Shown here: piece by piece, positions 7,756-15,944 of the stretch
Numbering within the stretch: the first letter of the stretch is position 1
Layout of the letters: each line of letters begins with the position of its first letter
Source of the DNA: Euryarchaeota archaeon UBA170
GTDB taxonomy: Archaea; Thermoplasmatota; Poseidoniia; Poseidoniales; Thalassarchaeaceae
NCBI GenBank assembly: GCA_002499345.1
Contig: DALF01000038.1
Coordinates: 1-18,028, forward strand
Direction of reading: 5' to 3'
DNA length: 18,028 bases
Position numbers and translations under genes: made by a program
The notes under the pieces: generated by a model
Databases searched by the model: none
What the model saw: only the letters and a program-made list of their open reading frames with translations
What the model was told of the DNA's origin: nothing

Positions 7756-8353
7756 TGTGAGTCCTGAAATTGGTTGCATCATACTAGCCGCGGGCAGGAG
7801 TAGTAGGCTTGGAAGGCCTAAGTCTCTAATTGAAGTAGGGGAGGTGTCGTTAATCTCATGGACATTATCTAGGTTGAATAAGTTAGAACTAAGTCCGATA
7901 GTGGTGACAAGGAAGGATTTAGTCGAGAAAATTACAGGCTCTGTTGGAAATGTAGAAATTATCGTTAATGAGCAACCAGAACTTGGCAGAACCGGTTCTG
8001 TAAAGAAAGGATTGGCGTACCTCAAGAAAAGACTGAGTGGAGATATGAAAATCCTTATTGTCCCAGTAGATAGACCCGGGTTCTCCATGTCCACTGTTGA
8101 ATTACTAGTTTCCTCTGAATCTAGTTCGTGCCCCTCTAAGGATGGCAAGGGAGGACATCCATTGATTGTAGATAATTATGATGTTAACAGGATTCTAGAA
8201 GCTCCTTCTGACGCTCCTCTGAATAGCATAATTAATCCGAACAGAATAGTCGTTGAGGACGAATACCTCCATTTGAATATCGACACTCAGGAGGATGTAG
8301 ATGAGTTTCTCAGGGTTGCAGACTTTCTGCTAGAGAGGGATACTCGCCCATAG
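7745..8353 (+). CDS. MocA/MobA-like nucleotidyltransferase for molybdenum cofactor
   Basis: NTP-transferase of the kind that attaches CMP (MocA) or GMP (MobA) to molybdopterin. Visible are the nucleotide-binding signature LAAGRSSRLGRPK (14-26), a metal-binding PVDRP (107-111, Asp109), GHP (138-140 region), and a C-terminal NIDTQEDVDEF typical of the group. Length 202 aa matches MocA. The xanthine-oxidase-family enzyme encoded downstream normally uses the cytosine dinucleotide form, so MocA is more likely than MobA; this is contextual. Start: GTG 7745 overlaps the acyl-CoA dehydrogenase stop, while GTG 7757 would start one base after it. The 3' end converges on and overlaps the minus-strand transporter by 44 nt. 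Confidence 0.83.
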   Translation: MRNSVSPEIGCIILAAGRSSRLGRPKSLIEVGEVSLISWTLSRLNKLELSPIVVTRKDLVEKITGSVGNVEIIVNEQPELGRTGSVKKGLAYLKKRLSGDMKILIVPVDRPGFSMSTVELLVSSESSSCPSKDGKGGHPLIVDNYDVNRILEAPSDAPLNSIINPNRIVVEDEYLHLNIDTQEDVDEFLRVADFLLERDTRP

Positions 8354-9545
8354 CCCACAGGAAAATTAAACCAACTAGAATGGCTGGCATAGTAGTATGA
8401 ATTGTGGCCCAAATTGAGGCTACTTTATGACGAACTAGTAATGGGAACAATGCATCACCATCTTGGGAAATGGCATTTGCGACCAATGCTGGGAATGAGA
8501 TTATTCCCTCCACATAGGCCGATATAGCGATAATCTGAGGACCACAACCTGGAACTAAACCGACTGCGGCCGCCATGGTAACGGCCCCAACTCCTGCTCC
8601 ATGATTGGAGAGATCAGTTTCAGAAATACCAGATAGAATCATTCCGAATTCAAATACAAGATAAGCTATTACGACCCAGAAAGTTACGAAAGCGGTCTCG
8701 GATGCCGCATGCACTAATGTCTCATCGAAGGAGTTTAATTTGTCCCCTATTGTTGCCTCTGTATCATCTCGAATGAAATTCTTAGAAGAAATGTATAGAA
8801 TTATAGACAGTAGAGTTCCAATGAATCCTACCCAAGTCACAATTCCATCACGAGTGGTCAGATCCCAAACTAGCTCAGGCGAATACTCTGGATCCTGTGC
8901 ATACCAGATTAGTAGAAGAATGGCCAGACAAAAGCCAACGGCAGTTACTACCCACCAAGCTCTGTACCCTTGATGTAGTACTCTGTAGCCAAATCCATCT
9001 GGAGCCTCTCTCGGCATTTCCTTAATTATACTATTATCTTGAGTCAAATCAGATATCTCTTTGGCCACTGATAAATTAGAATTAGGCCATATTTTTCCGA
9101 GTGGAGAGGAGGGCGTAACTGCCAATCTATCTACTGCGAATCCCCACATGACAGCAACTGTGAATGATGTCAGATGTACTGCAATAACAGGGGCTAGGAA
9201 AGAAATGTCCTGAAAGACTGCGCCTATTAGGACAAATGCGGCGTCCCCCAGTGTTGCTATCAGTGTTGCAATTACCGTACCATAGGTAACATATCCTTTA
9301 GTGTACATGGGCATTACAATAATCGCCCCTCCACATCCCGGAGTAAGGCCCATGATGGCCCCGATGAGTGGTTGTATTGTCTTATTTTTTCTTATCCATT
9401 CCACGAATTTGCCAGCAGTGACGTATTGCAGCCAGCTGAACAGTAGGACCATTACTGCCACGAAAACTGTGACTGCCAAGAAGGCATCACGCATTGATAC
9501 TACCAGTACCTCTAAGGCTTGGTCAAGAGTAATTCCTGACACCAC
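8310..9545 (-). CDS. Putative 10-TM metal exporter (ArsP_2 / putative manganese transporter family)
   Basis: Polytopic membrane protein of 411 aa with about ten hydrophobic segments. Two signature blocks repeat: TPGCGG (68-73) followed by GDAAF (100-104), and VPGCGP (331-336) followed by GDALF (363-367). The PGCG-to-GDA spacing is 31 residues in both, so the protein is an internal duplication with a hydrophilic central loop (about 150-190). This block is typical of the family annotated as a putative 10TM heavy-metal exporter or putative manganese transporter; the substrate is not established from sequence. The conserved Cys in each PGCG could contact metal. Start is a tandem GTG GTG at 9545 reading leftwards. 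It is the only minus-strand gene seen, divergent from xdhC, and ends inside the 3' end of the nucleotidyltransferase. Confidence 0.8.
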   Translation of the reverse strand: MVSGITLDQALEVLVVSMRDAFLAVTVFVAVMVLLFSWLQYVTAGKFVEWIRKNKTIQPLIGAIMGLTPGCGGAIIVMPMYTKGYVTYGTVIATLIATLGDAAFVLIGAVFQDISFLAPVIAVHLTSFTVAVMWGFAVDRLAVTPSSPLGKIWPNSNLSVAKEISDLTQDNSIIKEMPREAPDGFGYRVLHQGYRAWWVVTAVGFCLAILLLIWYAQDPEYSPELVWDLTTRDGIVTWVGFIGTLLSIILYISSKNFIRDDTEATIGDKLNSFDETLVHAASETAFVTFWVVIAYLVFEFGMILSGISETDLSNHGAGVGAVTMAAAVGLVPGCGPQIIAISAYVEGIISFPALVANAISQDGDALFPLLVRHKVASIWATIHTTMPAILVGLIFLWAMGEYPSLAESLQP

Positions 9546-9672
9546 ATGTTATTGGCGGGGCTGTGTGACTATCAAACTTAGCTATCTGAAATTTTGGTTT
9601 TTGGCCTGATTACTTCAATTAAGGGCCTTTGTGGGCATATTCTAGTTCTGATCTCGAAAGCACAAGCCCAAA
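9546..9672. promoter_or_regulatory. Divergent intergenic region between metal exporter and xdhC
   Basis: These 127 nt must hold the start signals of both the leftward exporter and the rightward XdhC gene. AT-rich patches occur at about 9570-9600 and 9612-9650, but no convincing TATA box or operator could be singled out. Confidence 0.4.
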
Positions 9673-10524
9673 GTGCTCCGCCGGGGTCCCAGAGTCGTGT
9701 CACGAGCTGTTCTTTCGTGGGTGGTAGAGAGGCTTGATGCTGGAGAGAGAGTAGCGATAGCATCTGTCATTGAAGCCTTAGGGAGTGTTCCTGGCAAACC
9801 GGGAGCTAAACTAGCTATCTCTTCTTCGGGGGAAAAATTCGGGACTGTTGGAGGTGCCGGTCTTGAGCTCAGGGTAGAGGCGGGACTCAGAAAAATGCTG
9901 TCTGTGGCAAAGTCTGAAATGAGGAAGAAAGGAGGGAAGATCGAGACTTACTTACTATACAAGGATGGGAAAGGAAAAGAAGTTGTGGCCCTTGATAGCT
10001 TGTGCGGGGGTCGGCTGAAAGTGTCTTTGGAAGTCATTGAACCAGTTCCCCATGTACTGATTGCTGGAGGGGGTCATGTCGGTAAATCTGTCTCCATTGT
10101 GTGTGACACACTAGGGTGGCAACACAGTGTTTTTGATATCAGGAGCGAGTTCTCCAATCAAGAAAGATATCCTTCTGCAACTGAGATAATCTCATGCTCT
10201 GTTGTAGATTTCCTAAACATGGAAAATTCTTCCTCGGTAGCCAGATTCTCAGATATCCTAGTACTTGGACACGATTGGTCAGTAGATCAAGAGCTCCTAA
10301 TAGGCCTACTTGGAATGTCTCCGGAGAATCTCAGGATCGGAGTCATTGGATCCAAGACTAAATGGAAGGGTTTTGTTGGTGCGGCCATTGAATCGGGGAT
10401 AAGTGACGATGACTTATCCAAGGCTAGATGCCCGATTGGATTAGACATTGGTGCCGATACTCCTGAAGAGATAGCCGTGGCCATATGTGCAGAAATTCTA
10501 TCGATGGAAAGAGACGCCAATTAG
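9673..10524 (+). CDS. xdhC: XdhC/CoxI-family molybdenum hydroxylase maturation factor
   Basis: XdhC proteins bind molybdenum cofactor, assist its sulfuration, and load it into enzymes of the xanthine oxidase family. Both domains are visible: an N-terminal XdhC_CoxI domain with AIASVIEALGSVPGKPGAK and GTVGGAGLE (about 28-65), a CGGRLKVSLEVIEP junction (111-124), and a C-terminal Rossmann domain starting VLIAGGGHVGK (128-138) and ending with the GLDIGADTPEEIAVAICAEI motif. Length 283 aa is normal. Start could be GTG 9673 or GTG 9697. It precedes the Mo hydroxylase genes by about 2 kb with two genes in between, all in the same direction, and most likely serves that enzyme. Confidence 0.88.
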   Translation: MLRRGPRVVSRAVLSWVVERLDAGERVAIASVIEALGSVPGKPGAKLAISSSGEKFGTVGGAGLELRVEAGLRKMLSVAKSEMRKKGGKIETYLLYKDGKGKEVVALDSLCGGRLKVSLEVIEPVPHVLIAGGGHVGKSVSIVCDTLGWQHSVFDIRSEFSNQERYPSATEIISCSVVDFLNMENSSSVARFSDILVLGHDWSVDQELLIGLLGMSPENLRIGVIGSKTKWKGFVGAAIESGISDDDLSKARCPIGLDIGADTPEEIAVAICAEILSMERDAN

Positions 10525-10560
10525 ACGAAGACTGAAATTAGTCCTCCCTGACCGAGTGAC

Positions 10561-11781
10561 GTGCGAGTAACCGTCGTCGGGATCATGTCCTTGTTATTGA
10601 TGCCACTATTTAGTGGGTGTATTCTTTGGGAAGATTCTGTTTCGGTTACTGAAGAAATCGCAGTGGGTGAGGAAATTCGATCTTACACTGTGGTGGCACC
10701 GATTGATACCGGGATTAACGTCTATCACAATCACTTCATTATGAACGAGAGTTATCCCCAAACATTACTTGACGGCTTGAATGTCACAATGGTATGTGAT
10801 ATCTCTACTGAGGGTACTTGGCAGGAAAGATATGAAGCCGATAAAGCGGATTGCTGGGACTTGATTACACCTTCAGATATTGTTTGGTTCAAAGGGACTA
10901 GAATTATTGGTACATCCCCTGATAATGGAACTGAAATTCCAATCCTAGATGATCCTCAAGATGGACATGGTACGGCAGTCACGGGAGCTGTGCTAGATGC
11001 CAATCCGGATGCAGTGATTTTTTTCGTAGAGGGCTTTAGCGATGCTGCGGTTCTTGCTGCGGCCAATCAGCCATTAGTCGATATCATCACTACTAGTTTT
11101 GGACCCATTGGATCGGTACCGGTTCCGGGAATAGAAGATGCCACCAAGGTTGCAGTTGTTCAGAATAAGAAAATTCACGCTGGGGCGGCGGATAACTCCC
11201 CTTCTCCTGCTGTCCAGGACTCTACTGCTGGACCTCCTTGGAGCATTGGTGTTTCGGGGTATGCTGAGGAAGGCGACGATCAGAAAGAGACTATGAGTGG
11301 GTCGTATCCAGACATTGCCGCAGATTGGACTCAAATTCTTCCAAATCATGACGATATAGACGGATATCATGAAACCTCTGGTACCTCGTTTGCCACCCCC
11401 AGAACAGCCGGACTACTATCGAAGATCATACTTACTCTGAGATTCGAATATAATGACTACTCGTCTGGAGCCGATCCGATAATGAGATCAGGATTTTTGA
11501 TACAAGGAGATGGTATGAATATCTCCAATGACCAATTACGGGATGCCCTAAATCAGTCTGCTTGGTATCCCTCATCATCCACATGGAACCCATTGTCAGG
11601 AACAATGCCAATTTCTCCTGTAGCGCCTTGCTCGCAAGTAGGCTGGGGAGTAGTCAATGAGAGCAATGTTCAACCCATTATTAATCACTTGAAAGGAGTG
11701 TCTGAGATGCCACAGAGACCTTCAGACGTTGTGATGTGCATGGAAGCCAATCAAGCAATTAGAGAAGCCTACTGGACATAG
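10561..11781 (+). CDS. Subtilisin-like serine protease, predicted lipoprotein
   Basis: S8-family protease with the full triad in order: Asp49 in IDTGI, His136 in DGHGT, Ser276 in SGTSFATP, and an oxyanion-type Asn near 212 (AGAADNS). The N-terminus is a signal peptide ending in a lipobox-like LFSGC (16-20), so Cys20 is probably lipid-anchored and the protein faces outward. Two oddities: the catalytic Asp lies only 29 residues after the lipobox, leaving no room for the usual I9 propeptide, and the Asp-to-His distance (87 residues) is about twice that of classic subtilisins because of an insertion with two cysteines (C79, C98). Start is GTG 10561, required for the signal peptide. It lies 36 nt after xdhC. 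Substrate unknown. Confidence 0.85.
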   Translation: MRVTVVGIMSLLLMPLFSGCILWEDSVSVTEEIAVGEEIRSYTVVAPIDTGINVYHNHFIMNESYPQTLLDGLNVTMVCDISTEGTWQERYEADKADCWDLITPSDIVWFKGTRIIGTSPDNGTEIPILDDPQDGHGTAVTGAVLDANPDAVIFFVEGFSDAAVLAAANQPLVDIITTSFGPIGSVPVPGIEDATKVAVVQNKKIHAGAADNSPSPAVQDSTAGPPWSIGVSGYAEEGDDQKETMSGSYPDIAADWTQILPNHDDIDGYHETSGTSFATPRTAGLLSKIILTLRFEYNDYSSGADPIMRSGFLIQGDGMNISNDQLRDALNQSAWYPSSSTWNPLSGTMPISPVAPCSQVGWGVVNESNVQPIINHLKGVSEMPQRPSDVVMCMEANQAIREAYWT

Positions 11782-11793
11782 AAAATATACTTG

Positions 11794-11806
11794 AAAAAAA
11801 TATTTA
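11794..11806 (+). promoter_or_regulatory. Candidate TATA box for the HTH_10 regulator and possibly the Mo enzyme genes
   Basis: AAAAAAATATTTA sits in an AT-rich gap after the subtilase stop (11781). A start site about 25 nt downstream would leave a leader of roughly 20 nt before the GTG at 11850. It is the best archaeal promoter-like element in this half of the window. Confidence 0.5.
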
Positions 11807-11849
11807 TCTGCACCGATGGATTCAATAAAGAACTTCATCAAGTTAATTT

Positions 11850-12497
11850 GTGAGAAGAGTTACTCTGAGATGGAATCTCTCCTCACTTAGAGGCTCTAAG
11901 GAAATCTCCAAGATACTCAATATTGTTGAGAGTATAGAGGTGCTTAGTCATCTTTCTGTAACAAGAGAGGGAGTTATTCAACTGGCGGAAATAAGACTGA
12001 AAGAAGGCAAGAAGCTGGAAGATATTTCTGGAATCGATTGGCTCGAAGTAATAGAGGTTCTTGAGGAGGAGGAGGATTCCTTAGTAGTTAGCTTACTATG
12101 TACTCATTCTTTTGCTAAATCGGCCATAGAACTTTCAAATATCCAGGTTTACCCACCATATGGAATTGATTCTGTCAGGGGAATGGAGATCCGGATGTCC
12201 GGGCTTTCTGGTTCGGTCGGAAGGTTTGTATCCATACTCAGAGTCATACTCCCCCCTGACAAAATAAGTGTAAACTCAATAAGAGATGCAGAAAGAAATG
12301 GTTGGACTGATGGCCTAACTGATAAGCAGAAAGAAGTAATTTCTTATGCCATTAGAAGTGGTTACTTCAAACCAGATTCGAAGATCAAATTAAAGGATCT
12401 TGCCGAAGGCCTAGGGATGGCCAGAAGTACTCTTGGCGAACATATGAAAAGAGCTGAACATGAAATCATGAAGAAAGTGGCCGAGGATCTTGATTGA
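11850..12497 (+). CDS. HTH_10 (bacterioopsin-activator type) transcriptional regulator
   Basis: DNA-binding protein of 215 aa. The C-terminal part (about 156-214) fits the HTH_10 domain of archaeal Bat/DmsR-like regulators: LTDKQKEVISYAIRSGYF, then DLAEGLGMARSTLGEHMKRAE as the recognition helix region. The N-terminal 150 residues are not clearly recognisable and may sense a ligand; three cysteines at most are present and no PAS or GAF hallmark is obvious. GTG 11850 starts the protein. The gene lies 33 nt before the 2Fe-2S subunit of the Mo hydroxylase, so it is well placed to be co-transcribed with and to control those genes. Regulation is inferred from position only. Confidence 0.8.
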   Translation: MRRVTLRWNLSSLRGSKEISKILNIVESIEVLSHLSVTREGVIQLAEIRLKEGKKLEDISGIDWLEVIEVLEEEEDSLVVSLLCTHSFAKSAIELSNIQVYPPYGIDSVRGMEIRMSGLSGSVGRFVSILRVILPPDKISVNSIRDAERNGWTDGLTDKQKEVISYAIRSGYFKPDSKIKLKDLAEGLGMARSTLGEHMKRAEHEIMKKVAEDLD

Positions 12498-12530
12498 CCC
12501 TAAGGGAGTCAAAACAAAACGCTCAAGTCG

Positions 12531-13121
12531 TTGACTGCCCCGGTTCGTGTAATGGTGCAGTACAGTCTACCCATGGTGCCCGGGCCAGACAAGATCAACT
12601 GGGAAGCCCAAGTAAATGGAAGGATGGTCAGTTTTCCTATAGACAGTAATGCCATTCTACTGGATATTCTACGAGATAAAGGAGGTAGCCTAGGTACCAA
12701 AAGAGGGTGCGATATGGGGACCTGTGGCTGTTGTAGCGTAATGATTGATGGAACGCCAAAACTGTCCTGTCTAGTGCTAGCACAAGAGGCAGACGGATGT
12801 GAGATTACCACCGTAGAAGGTTTGTCTTCTGGTCATCATCTACATCCGATTCAACAGACCTTTGCAGATTGTGGGGGCAGTCAATGTGGCTTTTGTACTC
12901 CCGGTTTTCTAGTAGTTTCTGCGGCTCTTCTAGAAGAGAATCCATCTCCTACGAAGGATGAAATAAAAACAGCAATTGAAGGAAATCTATGCAGGTGCAC
13001 GGGTTACCAACAAATTGTTGAAGCTATTTCCAAGGCCTCTGAAATATTAGTATCTGGAAACGAAATAGAAGATTCAACTTCGCCTAAGAGTGATCCTCAC
13101 CCAGGCTTTGCAGGAGAGTAG
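12531..13121 (+). CDS. Molybdenum hydroxylase small subunit, two [2Fe-2S] clusters (HcrC/CoxS type)
   Basis: Electron-transfer subunit of a xanthine-oxidase-family enzyme. From TTG 12531 (196 aa), the plant-ferredoxin-like cluster is bound by C60, C65, C68 and C80 (GCDMGTCGCC ... SC) and the second, helical cluster by C119, C122, C154 and C156 (QCGFC ... CRC). Both are complete. Residues 1-22 precede the usual family start and 170-196 are a hydrophilic tail, making it about 30 aa longer than typical (about 160). The true start could be ATG 12552 or ATG 12573. It is the first gene of the S-L-M order; its stop is 4 nt before the large-subunit ATG. Confidence 0.93.
   Translation: MTAPVRVMVQYSLPMVPGPDKINWEAQVNGRMVSFPIDSNAILLDILRDKGGSLGTKRGCDMGTCGCCSVMIDGTPKLSCLVLAQEADGCEITTVEGLSSGHHLHPIQQTFADCGGSQCGFCTPGFLVVSAALLEENPSPTKDEIKTAIEGNLCRCTGYQQIVEAISKASEILVSGNEIEDSTSPKSDPHPGFAGE
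13112..13118 (+). promoter_or_regulatory. Shine-Dalgarno site that sets the Mo-subunit start
   Basis: AGGAGAG lies 7 nt ahead of ATG 13126 and just before the small-subunit stop. This favours ATG 13126 over an in-frame GTG at 13090 inside the previous gene. Confidence 0.7.
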
Positions 13122-13125
13122 GCAG

Positions 13126-15942
13126 ATGTCAATTGAAGATGATTCGTCCAGGATTGGAAAAGATTCAGACTCTCCGCCTCCCAATGAGATGGTTGGATAT
13201 AGGCAGCAACCTGGAAAATTGCCATTTTCGAAACCCGGCTCTGGAGGCAAAAATCGCTTTTCGGAACCGACTGATCAATCGATGATTCCCGAGTCTAGAG
13301 GAGGAGGACTAGCTCAACCTTGGGGGTCCCATAAACACGATAGCCTAGTTAGTGGCCAAGTTATTGGTAAGCCAACTTCTCTGGTAGACAGTAATTGGAA
13401 GATTACTGGACAAGCCAAGTATGGGGATGATATTAGACTCCCTGGCGAGATTATTGGTAGAATTCTTCGAAGCCCTCATCACTATGCCAGGGTACTCTCT
13501 ATAGACATTAGCAAAGCAATGGAGTTGCCCGGTGTCTTGGGAATAGCAACTGGAGATGATGCTCCGGGAAAGTTTGGAGTACTACCTGTGACTAAGGATG
13601 AGCATGCCATGGCTGTTGAAAAGGTCAGACATGTCGGTGATTTGGTTGCATGTGTGGCCGCAGTTGACGAGTTGACTGCCAGAGAGGCGTGCAGATTGAT
13701 AGAAGTTGAATATGAAATCTTGGACTCGGTTCATGATATCAAGATGGGTTTGGAGAACTCTGAAAACCCAATCCATGACAGAGGGAAGTACCATATTGGA
13801 GAGTCAAATGTTCAGAAGAGGGTTTTCCAACAATTTGGAAATGTTTCAGAGATGAAAGAAAATTCCATTGCGAGTCATAAAGCCGATTGGACTTTCACAG
13901 GAGTTAATCATGGGTTTACAGAGCCGCATGCCGTAGTTGCTCACTGGGATCCTTCTGGAAGGCTGACCCTTTACACGCCACAGCAAGTCCCTCATTACCT
14001 CCATAGAGCTCTTGCGGACGTCTTGGAGGTACCGATGCACCAGATTAATGTCTACAGAACATTCGTCGGAGGTGGATTTGGAGGCAAATCCGATCCTTTT
14101 CCCCACGAGATGTGTGCAGCGATCTTGGCTCGCAAGACAGGTAGGCCAGTGAGAATAAACTTCGACAGAGAGGAGGTTTTTTGGGTCAATAGAGGGCGTC
14201 ATCCCTCCAAGATATCTATGTCACTTCATGCAGACTCGGAAGGTAGATTGTGCGGAATAGAAACAGATGCGCTGATTGACGGGGGGGCGTTTGCCTCCTT
14301 CGGCCATGTGACAACCTACTACAACGGAGTTCTTCACACGGCCCCATATGAAATCGGAGCATTTCACTATACTGGAGCTAGGGTCTGGACTAACAAGCCA
14401 GCCAGCGGCGCGATGAGGGGGCACGGTGCAGTTAATTCAAGATGTGCTGTTGAGACTGGAATAGACGATTTATCGGAAAGATTGGGCGTTGACCCGATAG
14501 ACTTCAGGTTAGCTAATCTCTTACCTCCACATAGCGCTACGATCACAGGATTTAGAGTGACTAGCATAGGAATGAGGGAATGTTTAGAGAGAGTTAAGAA
14601 AGAGTCTAATTGGGAAGAGAAATTTAGGAAAATGCCACTTGGAAAGGGAATAGGCATAGGATGCGGATTCTTCATTTCAGGAAGTGGGCTACCAATTCAC
14701 TGGGACCCCAACAAATTCCCACATGCTACAGTCCATCTCAAGATAGATATGGACGGAGGAGTGACGGTTCATACTGGAGCGGCGGATATAGGACAAGGAT
14801 CTGACACTGTTGTCGCTCAATCGGTCGCTGAAGTCCTAGGACTTCCCCTTGACATGATAAGGGTGAGGAGCAGGGAGAGCGACACATCGCCGGTTGATCT
14901 TGGGTCTTATTCATCCAGAGTTACTTTCATGAATGCCAATGCCGCTATATCTGCAGCGATGGAAATCAGAGATGAGTTGCTTAATGCGACCAGTGAAATC
15001 ACTGGAGCCCCTACTGAGTCCTTGGTCATTGGTGACCGTAGAATATTCAAAAAAATTGATCCTGCGGTGGGCGTTTCCTATCTAGAGGCATTACACAGGG
15101 CCCAGGAAGATAGGGGCGCTTTGGTTTCGTCTGGGTCTTACAGAACCCCTCCCATGGGGAGGGCGCACAAGGGAGCGGCCGCTGGGCTGGCTCCTGCATA
15201 CTCGTTCTCAGCATATGTTGCCGAAGTCGACGTTGATGTAGAGACGGGGCAGACGAAAGTGGAAAGAGTATGGGCCGCTCATGATTGTGGCAAGGCCCTG
15301 AATCCACTTGCTGTTGAAGGGCAGATTATTGGTTCATGCCATATGGGGATGGGACAGGTACTGAGTGAAGAAATGAAGTATGGGAGAACAGGACACCTCA
15401 TTAATCCAGATTTACTTGACTACAAGATACCCACAGTTCATGAGATGCCTCACGTAACGCCGATAATTGTTGAGTCTAATGATCCGGAGGGACCCTTCGG
15501 TGCTAAAGAAGCTGGAGAAGGGCCGCTTCTCCCGATTTTACCTGCAGTGGTCAATGCTGTTTACGATGCCATTGGGGTTAGGGTCGATGAATTACCAATT
15601 ACTCCTGATAGACTTTACAAGGAAATTGAGAAGAGATGTAGGAAAGAAAAGATTGGGGATCCTCTGGACTTGACTTCTCCAACTCTTCTTTTCTCCCCGT
15701 TGCAGGAAACTCTTGTAGAACGAGCGTCCTTGCATTCTGACAGGGATATTGAGAGACGTCATGATGATGATCCGCCTCCCTATCATAACGGTGCCCTATT
15801 CGGGCTTGATCCCGAAGTTCCCGGGGACGAACAGGATTCGAGATGGGGCGCGGTTGTCATCCCTCCTGAAGGTTATTTGGATAATCCTGGGCTAGCTGGT
15901 AGTGCTTGGAAGCATGCTGAGAGACGTCATAGGGAGGACTAG
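13126..15942 (+). CDS. Molybdenum hydroxylase large (Moco) subunit, 4-hydroxybenzoyl-CoA-reductase-like, with extended ends
   Basis: Catalytic subunit binding the Mo-pterin cofactor. Counting from ATG 13126 (938 aa), motifs are GGGFGGK (315-321), the loop AMRGHG (429-434), GQG in the second Moco domain (DIGQGSD) and the catalytic-base region KEAGEGP with Glu798. The loop is not the CSFR type of form I CO dehydrogenase, so CO oxidation is unlikely. Together with the FAD subunit's insertion this points to a 4-hydroxybenzoyl-CoA-reductase-like enzyme, though another aromatic or heterocyclic substrate is possible. Oddities: about 80 extra residues before the normal N-terminus (Ser/Pro/Gly-rich, low complexity) and about 100 after the normal C-terminus (from about 835; His/Asp/Pro-rich, including RRHDDDPPP). 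No Tat-type signal is seen, so it is probably cytoplasmic. HcrA homologues are near 770 aa. Confidence 0.9.
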   Translation: MSIEDDSSRIGKDSDSPPPNEMVGYRQQPGKLPFSKPGSGGKNRFSEPTDQSMIPESRGGGLAQPWGSHKHDSLVSGQVIGKPTSLVDSNWKITGQAKYGDDIRLPGEIIGRILRSPHHYARVLSIDISKAMELPGVLGIATGDDAPGKFGVLPVTKDEHAMAVEKVRHVGDLVACVAAVDELTAREACRLIEVEYEILDSVHDIKMGLENSENPIHDRGKYHIGESNVQKRVFQQFGNVSEMKENSIASHKADWTFTGVNHGFTEPHAVVAHWDPSGRLTLYTPQQVPHYLHRALADVLEVPMHQINVYRTFVGGGFGGKSDPFPHEMCAAILARKTGRPVRINFDREEVFWVNRGRHPSKISMSLHADSEGRLCGIETDALIDGGAFASFGHVTTYYNGVLHTAPYEIGAFHYTGARVWTNKPASGAMRGHGAVNSRCAVETGIDDLSERLGVDPIDFRLANLLPPHSATITGFRVTSIGMRECLERVKKESNWEEKFRKMPLGKGIGIGCGFFISGSGLPIHWDPNKFPHATVHLKIDMDGGVTVHTGAADIGQGSDTVVAQSVAEVLGLPLDMIRVRSRESDTSPVDLGSYSSRVTFMNANAAISAAMEIRDELLNATSEITGAPTESLVIGDRRIFKKIDPAVGVSYLEALHRAQEDRGALVSSGSYRTPPMGRAHKGAAAGLAPAYSFSAYVAEVDVDVETGQTKVERVWAAHDCGKALNPLAVEGQIIGSCHMGMGQVLSEEMKYGRTGHLINPDLLDYKIPTVHEMPHVTPIIVESNDPEGPFGAKEAGEGPLLPILPAVVNAVYDAIGVRVDELPITPDRLYKEIEKRCRKEKIGDPLDLTSPTLLFSPLQETLVERASLHSDRDIERRHDDDPPPYHNGALFGLDPEVPGDEQDSRWGAVVIPPEGYLDNPGLAGSAWKHAERRHRED
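15932..15938 (+). promoter_or_regulatory. Shine-Dalgarno site of the FAD subunit
   Basis: GGGAGGA, inside the end of the large-subunit gene, lies 6 nt before ATG 15945. It confirms tight coupling of the two genes and this start codon. Confidence 0.7.
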
Positions 15943-15944
15943 TA

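Noticed and set aside
7720..8148. 142-codon minus-strand frame opposite the MocA-like gene
   Set aside because: The opposite strand has clear nucleotidyltransferase motifs; the antisense translation shows no family features.
8310..9545. Molybdate transporter feeding the Mo enzyme
   Set aside because: The PGCG/GDA blocks match the ArsP_2-type putative heavy-metal exporter family, not ModB or other known molybdate permeases; no binding protein or ATPase is nearby.
13126..15942. Aerobic form I CO dehydrogenase large subunit (CoxL)
   Set aside because: The active-site loop is AMRGHG, not the CSFR-containing loop, and the FAD subunit has the HCR-type Cys insertion that CoxM lacks.
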